From DASPLH01 sp035627675 (lineage in GTDB: Bacteria; Acidobacteriota; Terriglobia; Terriglobales; Acidobacteriaceae): a stretch of DNA of 18,316 nt. Numbering within the stretch: position 1 is the first letter of the stretch; each line of letters starts with the position of its first letter. This document shows, in pieces, positions 1 through 6,058 of this stretch. The DNA lies in NCBI GenBank assembly GCA_035627675.1, contig DASPLH010000085.1, forward strand, positions 1 to 18,316, written 5' to 3'. A program made the translations under genes and the position numbers. The notes under the pieces were generated by a model. The model was given only the letters and a program-made list of their open reading frames with translations, searched no databases and had not been told where the DNA came from.

Positions 1-1016
1 AGCGAAAGCCGGAAGGTCGCCGGGACGTCGCCGCGCAAGGAGGCCTGCAACACCTGGTCCGTGTAAAGCTCCGCACCCTGGGGCACAATGGGCACGCGGA
101 TGAACTTTGCCCGCACATACACCTTGTCGCCGCCGAACGGCGCAGCGGTGAGAACACTCGGAGGCAGCGGGATACCGCGTCCGCGATACTGCTCGACGTA
201 ATCGCTGACGATCTTCAGGAAGCTGCACACGCCTTTCCAGATTCCACCCAGGTCGGCGGCCTTCTTCAGCTCCGCGAAATCCACCACGCCCGACTCCACC
301 AGGGTCATAGTGTTCACGATGTCGCAGACGCGGAAGTAGAAGTGACGGTACATGCGCTGGAGCGTCGCCACGATGATCCGCTCCTCCGGGGCCGGCACGT
401 GGAACGTGCACCCGCCGAAAGACTTCTGCTGGCGGCGGCTGACGAACCTCTGCGCCATCCGAATGTGTTCGCCCGTCTGCCCTAAGCGCTTTGCGTGCAT
501 CTCCACGGCTTCGGGCAGGCCGGGGACAGCGAAGTTCCACTTGTTGGCCAGCCGGTCGCCCCAGCTGCGGGGCTCGATGTGGGCGTTGAAAGCTTGCGTC
601 ATGACCCTGGACACCGTCTGCTCGGAGGCGGTCGTAAACAGGTCGAGGTCATTGCCGATGTCGGGCCAGTGATCGAGAGACTTCATCACCGTGGTGGGGC
701 ATCCTGCCGCTTCGAGCGCGGCCGTCACCTTCTCGAGGTGTACCAGCGCATTTGCGATGCGGGCGTTCTCGCGGGCAATCTTCCCGTCGCACCAGCGGAC
801 AATCGCGGAGTCTCCTGCGTGCGCGGCGGCGACCCGCAGCGGATGCAAAGCCCGCAGCACGACGTGATGCGAATCCGAGAGTGTGACGAGCGCCTCGCGT
901 CCGGCGTCGTCCAACCGCTCGACATGGGCAAGCGCCTCACCGGACCGCGCCGGGTCGAGCGTGAGCAGCGAAAGTACCCGGATGTTTTCTGTTTCGTATG
1001 CAGACGGGGTGGCCAT
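1..1016 (-). CDS. Uncharacterised nucleotidyltransferase (NTP_transf_5-like), C-terminus cut by window edge
   Basis: The frame is open from an ATG at 1016 to the left edge, giving 338 codons without a stop, so the protein's C-terminus lies outside the window. An in-frame TAG lies 18 bases before the ATG, and GAGGG about 10 bases upstream can serve as ribosome binding site, which fixes the start. Residues 113-127 contain a nucleotidyltransferase-type signature, GNDLDLF preceded by a Ser-Leu-Asp-His stretch; Asp123 and Asp125 would be the metal-binding pair. A later VEMH (Glu172) fits the third carboxylate of the fold. The rest is mostly helical and has no membrane segment. Members of this family are poorly characterised; some sit in polysaccharide or peptide-modification loci. 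Substrate unknown. The family assignment rests on the motif only. Confidence 0.7.
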   Translation of the reverse strand, partial: MATPSAYETENIRVLSLLTLDPARSGEALAHVERLDDAGREALVTLSDSHHVVLRALHPLRVAAAHAGDSAIVRWCDGKIARENARIANALVHLEKVTAALEAAGCPTTVMKSLDHWPDIGNDLDLFTTASEQTVSRVMTQAFNAHIEPRSWGDRLANKWNFAVPGLPEAVEMHAKRLGQTGEHIRMAQRFVSRRQQKSFGGCTFHVPAPEERIIVATLQRMYRHFYFRVCDIVNTMTLVESGVVDFAELKKAADLGGIWKGVCSFLKIVSDYVEQYRGRGIPLPPSVLTAAPFGGDKVYVRAKFIRVPIVPQGAELYTDQVLQASLRGDVPATFRLS

Positions 1017-1098
1017 CGAAACGGGAGCCCTCTACGTAGTGCTTCGATCTGTAGAGGTTGGATGTGAGCTGTAGAGCGTGAGTTGGTCGCCGGACGCT

Positions 1099-1374
1099 TC
1101 AGGCGCTTCGTCGCATGCGGCTGCGGTCGATGACCACTCCGATCACCAGTTCGTCCACTTCGAGCCGCTTGATGCGAGCGCGTCGCACTACGACGTGGCC
1201 AAGCGCGAGCCTTCCGATGGCCAGGGCTCCGACGGCAAAGGCCCCGACGGCCAACGCGCCAAGGGCAAGGGCACCTGTCGATCCGGCTCCCACGGCCACT
1301 CGCCCGATGGCTCTCTGTTTTCCGGCGGGGTAGCCCGATTTGCCGAGGTTCATCTCTGGATTCATCTCCGACAT
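1099..1374 (-). CDS. Small pentapeptide-period repeat protein (predicted beta-solenoid)
   Basis: This is a 91-residue protein with a very good ribosome binding site: GGGAGG lies 4 bases before the ATG. Residues 34-78 form nine successive five-residue units of the pattern x-x-hydrophobic-x-aliphatic, such as GALAV, GAFAV, GALAI, GRLAL, KRLEV and DELVI. An earlier GRVAV at 24-28 fits the same phase. The regular spacing resembles pentapeptide-repeat proteins, which fold as quadrilateral beta-helices, but the units are not the classic A(D/N)Lxx. The first half is Gly/Ala/Val-rich and the second half charged. It has no signal peptide. A membrane-associated role is possible because 34-63 is very hydrophobic. 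It is transcribed divergently from the UbiD-type gene. Function unknown. Confidence 0.75.
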   Translation of the reverse strand: MSEMNPEMNLGKSGYPAGKQRAIGRVAVGAGSTGALALGALAVGAFAVGALAIGRLALGHVVVRRARIKRLEVDELVIGVVIDRSRMRRSA

Positions 1375-1416
1375 GGCGCCTCCCGTATCCGAGTAGCTCG
1401 TCTGTGGCGCAGAAAC

Positions 1417-1422
1417 TATAAT
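1417..1422 (+). promoter_or_regulatory. Candidate -10 box (TATAAT) ahead of the UbiD-family gene
   Basis: A perfect TATAAT lies 40 bases before the TTG start of the decarboxylase, in the 88-base divergent region shared with the small repeat protein. I see no recognisable TTGACA-type -35 at 16-18 bases spacing, so this is a partial promoter call. Confidence 0.4.
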
Positions 1423-1462
1423 CCTCTTTCACTCCAACGAAGCAGATTCTTGCGGAGCTCAT

Positions 1463-3031
1463 TTGCCTTACAACGACCTACGTGAATGGATTGCCGCGCT
1501 CGACCGGGCCGGCGAGTTGAAGCGAATCAAAGCCGAAGTAGACCCGATCCTCGAGATCACGGAGATTACCGACCGCGTCTCGAAATGGGGAGCGCGCGAC
1601 GGACGCGGCCCCGGCGGTCCGGCTCTCCTTTTCGAGAACGTCAAGGGCTATCCCGGAGCGCAGGTGCTGATCAACCAGTTCGGCTCGGAGCGGCGGATGA
1701 ATCTCGCGCTCGGATCCAACTCGCTCGACGACATCGCCGGACGCATCCGCCAGTTCATGGACGTCAAGTCGCCGCAGGGCTTTCTCGACAAGGTGAAGAT
1801 GCTGCCGATGCTGGCCGAGATGGGCAGCTTCTTCCCCAAGGTCGTCTCCACCGGCGCGTGCAAGGAAGTGATCAAGCGCGACAACTTCTCGCTGTTCGAC
1901 TTCCCGATCCTCAAGTGCTGGCCCGAGGACGGCGGGCGCTTCATCACGCTTCCGCAGGTCGTGAGCCGCGACCCGAAATCCGGCAAGCGCAACATGGGCA
2001 CGTATCGCATGCACGTTTACGACGAGCGGACGACGGGCATGCACTGGCAGCGCCACAAGCAGGGTGCGGAGCACTACCGGGAACTGCTGCGGGCGGGCGC
2101 TGCCGCGGGCGCGTCCAATGGTTTGGCGGCGGGCATTGACATGATGGCCCGCTCCGGCGGCGGCGCGCGCATCGCCGAAGGCAAGACGGTTGCCGGCAGG
2201 ATGGAAGTCGCGGTTGCGATCGGCACCGATCCAACGCTGATGTTCGCGTCCATCGTACCTGCGCCGCCGGAGGTCGAGGAGTACATGATCGCCGGGTTTC
2301 TGCGCGGCAAGCCCGTCGAGCTCGTGAAATGCGAGACCGTGGACCTCGAGGTGCCCGCCTCCTCGGAGATCGTGCTCGAGGGCTACGTCAATCTGGACGA
2401 ACTCCGCGTGGAAGGCCCGTTCGGCGATCACACAGGGTTCTACTCGCTCGAAGACCTCTACCCGGTCTTCCACGTGCAGTGCGTCACGCACCGCAAGAAC
2501 CCGATTTACTCCACCACGATTGTCGGCAAGCCTCCCCAGGAGGATGCCTACATGGGCAAAGCCGTGGAACGCATCTTCATGCCGCTGATGAAGATGACCA
2601 TCCCCGAACTGGTGGACGTGAACCTGCCGCCCGAAGGCGTGTTCCACAACCTGATGATCCTCTCGATCAGGAAGTCGTACCCGGGACAGGCTCGCAAGGT
2701 GATGAACGCAGTCTGGTCGCTCGGACAGGCCATGTTCACCAAGTGCGTCGTCGTCGTGGATGAAGACTGCGACGTGCACGACCTGCGCGAAGTCGTCTGG
2801 CGAGTGCTGAACAACATCGATCCCGAGCGCGACATCCAGTTCACGCTCGGCCCCGTGGACTCGCTCGACCACGCTTCGCGACTGCCGGACTTCGGCAGCA
2901 AAATGGGTATCGACGCCACGCGCAAGTGGCCCAGCGAGGGCTTCACCCGCCCCTGGCCGCCGGTGGTGGACATGTCAAAGGACGTGAAGCAGCGCGTAGA
3001 TGCGATGTGGAAGAAGCTGGGGCTGGAGTAG
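1463..3031 (+). CDS. ubiD: UbiD-family prenylated-FMN decarboxylase
   Basis: This 522-residue protein belongs to the UbiD family, which decarboxylates aromatic or unsaturated acids using prenylated FMN made by UbiX. In respiratory quinone synthesis it removes the carboxylate of polyprenyl-hydroxybenzoate or its menaquinone-pathway counterpart. Family hallmarks are the N-terminal LREWIAALDRAGEL, the NMGTYRMHVYD and GMHWQRHKQGAEHY region (about 177-205) that contributes to the cofactor/metal site, and SEIVLEG followed by EGPFGDHTGFY (301-327). The start is a TTG with GGAG 6 bases upstream; no better start precedes it. It is slightly longer than E. coli UbiD (about 497), partly through an Ala/Gly-rich stretch at about 208-240 between two core motifs. 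No ubiX or other quinone gene is next to it, so the true substrate cannot be told from context. Confidence 0.9.
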   Translation: MPYNDLREWIAALDRAGELKRIKAEVDPILEITEITDRVSKWGARDGRGPGGPALLFENVKGYPGAQVLINQFGSERRMNLALGSNSLDDIAGRIRQFMDVKSPQGFLDKVKMLPMLAEMGSFFPKVVSTGACKEVIKRDNFSLFDFPILKCWPEDGGRFITLPQVVSRDPKSGKRNMGTYRMHVYDERTTGMHWQRHKQGAEHYRELLRAGAAAGASNGLAAGIDMMARSGGGARIAEGKTVAGRMEVAVAIGTDPTLMFASIVPAPPEVEEYMIAGFLRGKPVELVKCETVDLEVPASSEIVLEGYVNLDELRVEGPFGDHTGFYSLEDLYPVFHVQCVTHRKNPIYSTTIVGKPPQEDAYMGKAVERIFMPLMKMTIPELVDVNLPPEGVFHNLMILSIRKSYPGQARKVMNAVWSLGQAMFTKCVVVVDEDCDVHDLREVVWRVLNNIDPERDIQFTLGPVDSLDHASRLPDFGSKMGIDATRKWPSEGFTRPWPPVVDMSKDVKQRVDAMWKKLGLE

Positions 3032-3062
3032 CCGTTGGCGCACCGGTAAGAATCGTGAGATG

Positions 3063-3092
3063 CCCCACCTTCGCGAATTCCGAAAGGTGGGG
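3063..3092. terminator. Hairpin between convergent genes, possible bidirectional terminator or dispersed repeat
   Basis: Two perfect 9-base arms, CCCCACCTT (3063-3071) and AAGGTGGGG (3084-3092), enclose a 12-base spacer. The element lies 31 bases after the UbiD stop and 21 bases after the oppositely oriented RidA stop, the expected place for a shared terminator. There is no U-run on either side, so it may instead be a REP-like dispersed palindrome. Confidence 0.45.
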
Positions 3093-3113
3093 GAGGTCTT
3101 CGGACGTGCCACG

Positions 3114-3587
3114 TCATTTCTTCTGCGGTTCGTCCGCAACCACGGCGATGGCTTCCACCTCGATCAAATACTCGTCGCGGAACAAGGCTTCCACTCCCAC
3201 GAGCGTGCTCGCCGGAGGGTTCTCCTCGTTGACATACAGGTTCCTGACCTCGCGCAGCGTGGGAAGGTCGGCTGGTTTGTAGCCCTTCACGTACCAGGTG
3301 ATCTTCACTACGTCGTCGAAGCTCGCGCCCGCGGAGGCAAGCGCTGTCTTCAGGTTTTCAAACACCTGCATGGTTTGTGCCCGCAGGTCGCCCTTGCCGA
3401 CCAGATCTCCCTTCGGGCCGTTTGCGACTTGTCCGGCGACGAACACCAGCCTGCCCGGCCTGGCGGTGACGACGTGGGTGTATCCGTTCGCAGGCGCGAG
3501 TCCCTTGGGCTTAAGAAATTCGTTTTGGGAATGCAGGAACGCAGGGGGCGAGAGAACGATCAACGCGGCTGACAGAAGCGCTTTCAT
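3114..3587 (-). CDS. Secreted RidA/YjgF-family protein lacking the catalytic arginine
   Basis: A 157-residue protein of the RidA (YjgF/YER057c/UK114) family. Classical RidA hydrolyses reactive enamine/imine intermediates from PLP enzymes. Residues 1-20 look like a signal peptide (Lys2, then an Ala/Leu-rich core), so export is likely. The core 45-152 shows the family pattern: LVFVAGQVA, the helix QTMQVFENLKTALASAGASFDDVVK, and a C-terminal LIEVEAIAVV. Where active RidA has Pro-Ala-Arg-Ser (Arg105 of E. coli RidA), this protein reads PPAST, with Ser127 in the arginine position. It therefore likely belongs to a non-deaminase Rid subgroup; the ligand is unknown. The start ATG lacks a Shine-Dalgarno sequence but lies 8 bases after a TATAAT box. 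Divergent from nuoI. Confidence 0.85.
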   Translation of the reverse strand: MKALLSAALIVLSPPAFLHSQNEFLKPKGLAPANGYTHVVTARPGRLVFVAGQVANGPKGDLVGKGDLRAQTMQVFENLKTALASAGASFDDVVKITWYVKGYKPADLPTLREVRNLYVNEENPPASTLVGVEALFRDEYLIEVEAIAVVADEPQKK

Positions 3588-3595
3588 GGCGGGGG

Positions 3596-3601
3596 ATTAT
3601 A
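3596..3601 (-). promoter_or_regulatory. Candidate -10 box (TATAAT) for the RidA-like gene, implying a leaderless transcript
   Basis: On the minus strand a perfect TATAAT ends 8 bases before the ATG of the RidA-like gene. Normal spacing would put the transcription start within 0-2 bases of the ATG. The 8 bases between are C-rich and contain no ribosome binding site, which agrees with a leaderless mRNA. No clear -35 is visible. Confidence 0.5.
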
Positions 3602-3695
3602 GAGGGTCCCACGCCCCTCGTTTTTTGTTTGCACCGGCCCAGGGATTCTCTCTGCCCGTTTCGCAGCGAAGTAGCATTCCCCGCTGTCCACGATT

Positions 3696-3701
3696 TATAC
3701 T
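3696..3701 (+). promoter_or_regulatory. Candidate -10 box (TATACT) for nuoI
   Basis: TATACT lies 22 bases before the nuoI ATG in the divergent region with the RidA-like gene. A purine-rich GGGTGGGG between box and ATG can act as ribosome binding site. No convincing -35 was found. Confidence 0.35.
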
Positions 3702-3723
3702 GTCCGGTTTGGGTGGGGCTTAC

Positions 3724-4269
3724 ATGGGATTCCTTAAGAACGTTGCCGCTATCGCTAAGGGGATGAGCATCACCTTTGGGGAGATGTTCCAGCCCACGAT
3801 CGTCGAAAACTACCCGGATGGCCCGGGCCCGCTCCGCGGAGCCGTGTTCCAGGAGCGATTCCGTGGACTGCACGTGCTCCAGCGCGACGAGAACGGTCTT
3901 GAGAAGTGCGTGGCCTGCTTCCTCTGTGCCGCGGCGTGCCCGTCCAACTGCATCTACATCGAGGCGGCTGAAAACACGGGCGAGCATCGCATCAGCAGCT
4001 CCGAGCGGTACGCCAAGGTTTACAACATCGACTACAATCGATGCATCTTCTGCGGATTCTGCGTGGAAGCCTGTCCGACAGACGCCATCACGCACGGCCA
4101 CGGGTTTGAGCTCGCGACCTTCAACGCGACCAACCTCGTGTATCGGAAAGAACAGCTTCTGGCCGGAGTGCCAGCCCACATGGGCTCGAACGCGGTGTTC
4201 AACGTGAGCGATCCGGGTAAGCAGAAGATGGTGGACCGCGGAAGCGGCGAGATTCCGCGGAAGATCTAG
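3724..4269 (+). CDS. nuoI: NADH-quinone oxidoreductase subunit I (NuoI), stand-alone gene
   Basis: A 181-residue 2x[4Fe-4S] ferredoxin-like subunit of respiratory complex I, which carries electrons through clusters N6a and N6b toward the quinone site in the peripheral arm. Both cluster motifs are complete: Cys62-x2-Cys65-x2-Cys68-x3-Cys72-Pro and Cys107-x2-Cys110-x2-Cys113-x3-Cys117-Pro. The N-terminal amphipathic part (FLKNVAAIAKGMSITFGEMF) and the YxIDYNRCIFCGFC region are typical of NuoI. The chosen ATG follows a GGTGGGG stretch; the same frame continues further upstream over the RidA-like gene, but that part has no family similarity. Unlike in most bacteria no other nuo gene is next to it, so it is either a scattered complex I gene or an additional copy. 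Confidence 0.92.
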   Translation: MGFLKNVAAIAKGMSITFGEMFQPTIVENYPDGPGPLRGAVFQERFRGLHVLQRDENGLEKCVACFLCAAACPSNCIYIEAAENTGEHRISSSERYAKVYNIDYNRCIFCGFCVEACPTDAITHGHGFELATFNATNLVYRKEQLLAGVPAHMGSNAVFNVSDPGKQKMVDRGSGEIPRKI

Positions 4270-4272
4270 CTG

Positions 4273-4304
4273 CTAAGCTTCTAAGCTACTAAGTCTCTAA
4301 GCGA
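4273..4304. repeat. Four tandem 8-base units (CTAAGnnn)
   Basis: Just after the nuoI stop lie CTAAGCTT, CTAAGCTA, CTAAGTCT and CTAAGCGA in direct succession. The first five bases are identical in all units. The remaining intergenic sequence to 4424, between convergent nuoI and gvpG, holds only a short GGGCT-TG-AGCCC palindrome at 4330-4341 and no evident U-rich terminator. Confidence 0.8.
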
Positions 4305-4424
4305 CCGAAACCCGCGTTATGCCGAGCTAGGGCTTGAGCCCAAGTCGAGACACTCTTTGTTTCCCGGGTGACGTGAGGCAGGACCGGAAGGGGCCGGGAC
4401 CTGCGGCGAAACTGCTTCCACTTT

Positions 4425-4775
4425 CTACCTTTTCCGATTGTCCGATTCCGAAGGTCCCCAGCCGAGGTTCGCTTCCACGGTCCCCGTAACTCCCGACCCG
4501 CTCAGACCCTGTTCGGGCGCCTCTTCCGGACGGAAGCCCGCGGCCTCCATCTTGCGGTTCTGGATATCGCGCAAGGCCTGGAGAATCGCTGCTTCCTCTT
4601 GGGCGTACTCGTCTTCCGAAATGGAACCCTCGTCGAGCTCGACCTGCAACTCCATGAGGCGCTCCTTCAGCGGGGCGTCGTCGTTCCATTGCTCCTCCGC
4701 CGTTCGAATCAGCGTGCGCATGATGAACTTGAAGCCCGAGATTGGGGACAACAGCAGATCGTCGATGAGGAACAC
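4425..4775 (-). CDS. gvpG: Gas vesicle protein GvpG
   Basis: GvpG is a small accessory protein needed for gas vesicle assembly, thought to work with GvpF/GvpL in nucleating the shell. The 116-residue product opens with a hydrophobic stretch FLIDDLLLSPISGFKFIM, followed by a charged helical segment LKERLMELQVELDEGSISEDEYAQEE, the typical GvpG pattern. I chose the GTG at 4775: it overlaps by one base the TAG stop of the preceding gvpF/L (TAGTG) and has AAAGGGGGA about 10 bases upstream. The open frame continues further upstream but without family similarity. Residues from about 80 onward are a Gly/Pro/Glu-rich tail longer than in most GvpG proteins. It is the last gene of the island. Confidence 0.85.
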   Translation of the reverse strand: MFLIDDLLLSPISGFKFIMRTLIRTAEEQWNDDAPLKERLMELQVELDEGSISEDEYAQEEAAILQALRDIQNRKMEAAGFRPEEAPEQGLSGSGVTGTVEANLGWGPSESDNRKR

Positions 4776-5686
4776 TACCCGGTCGTCCCCCTTTCGAGTT
4801 TCAGGCGGATGTTGACGAAGTTGTACGGCGGCCAAGGGCCTGTGTACTTGAAGTTCAGGTGCGTGCCGAACTTCTTGGCCACGCGGTTCACCGCCTTGTC
4901 GAACTCTTCCTCGCGGTCGCGCCGGATCAGGAAGGCGGCGTTAAGGATCATCTTGTCGCCGATCGGCTTGTTGTCGCGGCTGGCGACGCAAGCGTTGCGA
5001 AGTCCCTCGTAGATCTCACGGACGTACTGGGCCGAGCGGTCCGACAGCGCCTTGTCGATCATGCGGCCGAGCTGCATGCGGGCGAGATACGTCGATTGCA
5101 GGTGCTTGCGCGTGATCTCCTGGTGGAAGCGGTGGATTTCGTCGTCTTCCCTCTTCAGTTCCTCGATGATCTGGTCGCGATCCCAGGTCACCTTCAATCC
5201 GAACTCGACTTTGCCCTCCATCTGCTTCAGCACGTCTTTCAGCGACGGATAGATACTCTTGAGCACCTCGCGAATGTCGTCATCGGTGCGGAACACCGTT
5301 CCGAAGCTCATAGGGATCACCGTGTGCTGCTTCATCACGGTTTCGATCACGTGCTCGTGCGCGAGCGCGTTCTCGCGGTTGGGATCGAAGATGAACACGG
5401 ATGTCTTGCTGACGACGGCGGCGATATCGCCGTGATGCACCGTGTAAACGGATTCTCCCATTCCGCCGATGCCGATGCGTCCGAAGGATGTGCTCTCGCG
5501 GCTGGCGATCACGCCATAGACGTAGCGGCCTTCCTGGCGGACCTCGGCAGCGCCGGCGGGGACGGCCGGGACTGCCGCCACCAGGCTGTCGGCCGGTGGC
5601 GCAGGTTCACGGCTGGTGGAGGCCTTGCTCGCCGCCTTCTTGGCCGGGGGCTTCACGTTACTCGCAGGTCGCTTGACGGATGGCAT
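4775..5686 (-). CDS. Gas vesicle protein GvpF/GvpL family, with basic N-terminal extension
   Basis: A 303-residue member of the GvpF/GvpL family, whose members bind GvpA and take part in early gas vesicle assembly. Family marks are YVYGVI (55-60), IPMSFGTVF (124-132), NAAFLI (249-254) and a C-terminal YTGPWPPYNFV (281-291). Residues 1-50 form a Lys/Ala/Pro-rich, probably disordered extension not found in short family members. ATG at 5686 with AGGA about 9 bases before it. Its first 29 bases overlap the end of the response regulator gene, and its stop overlaps the gvpG start, so the three are translationally linked. It is one of three diverged family members in the window; which is F and which is L cannot be decided from the sequence alone. 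Confidence 0.9.
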   Translation of the reverse strand: MPSVKRPASNVKPPAKKAASKASTSREPAPPADSLVAAVPAVPAGAAEVRQEGRYVYGVIASRESTSFGRIGIGGMGESVYTVHHGDIAAVVSKTSVFIFDPNRENALAHEHVIETVMKQHTVIPMSFGTVFRTDDDIREVLKSIYPSLKDVLKQMEGKVEFGLKVTWDRDQIIEELKREDDEIHRFHQEITRKHLQSTYLARMQLGRMIDKALSDRSAQYVREIYEGLRNACVASRDNKPIGDKMILNAAFLIRRDREEEFDKAVNRVAKKFGTHLNFKYTGPWPPYNFVNIRLKLERGTTG

Positions 5687-6056
5687 GATCGTCGTTCCTA
5701 GTCAGGGAGCTGATGGTATCCAGCAGTTGTTGAACGTCGATCGGCTTGAACAAGATCGGAATCTTCTGCGCCTCCGCCCACTCGTTGGCTTCCGGACTTG
5801 CGTATCCGGTCAACAGAATGGCCCTCAATGTAGCGTTCTTCCCGCGGGCGTATTCAATCACGTCAAACCCGCTCTCCTGCTTCTCGAGCGACAGGTCGCA
5901 GAGCAACAGGTCAAACTCAAGGGAATCCAACGCGCGCCTCGCCTCCTCCGAGGAGACGGCAGCGTGCGCTTCAAAGCCCTGCTGCTGGAGGATCAGCCTG
6001 TACGTCACCAGCACGTTGGGTTCGTCGTCAACCACCAGGATTCGTTTCTTTTCCAT
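5658..6056 (-). CDS. Single-domain response regulator
   Basis: A 132-residue CheY-like receiver with no output domain. Phosphorylation-site residues are all there: acidic pocket Asp10 and Asp11, phosphoacceptor Asp54 (LLCDLSL), Thr83 (LLTGYA) and Lys104 (FKPID). It starts 2 bases after the stop of the sensor kinase gene, its evident partner, and its end overlaps the following gvpF/L gene by 29 bases. The overlap makes co-expression with gas vesicle genes very likely. With no DNA-binding domain it must act by protein contact, as a phosphate shuttle, or by competing for kinase phosphate. Its target is unknown; a GvpF/L protein or the hybrid kinase are guesses from position only. Confidence 0.9.
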   Translation of the reverse strand: MEKKRILVVDDEPNVLVTYRLILQQQGFEAHAAVSSEEARRALDSLEFDLLLCDLSLEKQESGFDVIEYARGKNATLRAILLTGYASPEANEWAEAQKIPILFKPIDVQQLLDTISSLTRNDDHAIRQATCE

Positions 6057-6058
6057 AT

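Noticed and set aside
725..1462. Arg-rich minus-strand open frame covering 245 codons
   Set aside because: It overlaps the nucleotidyltransferase and the small repeat protein in another frame, has no ribosome binding site and an artefactual Arg/Ser/Pro composition.
3298..3723. In-frame N-terminal extension of nuoI over the RidA-like gene
   Set aside because: The extension overlaps a real gene on the other strand, and NuoI similarity begins exactly at the ATG at 3724.
4273..4304. CRISPR array
   Set aside because: The units are 8 bases with no spacers; no cas gene is near.
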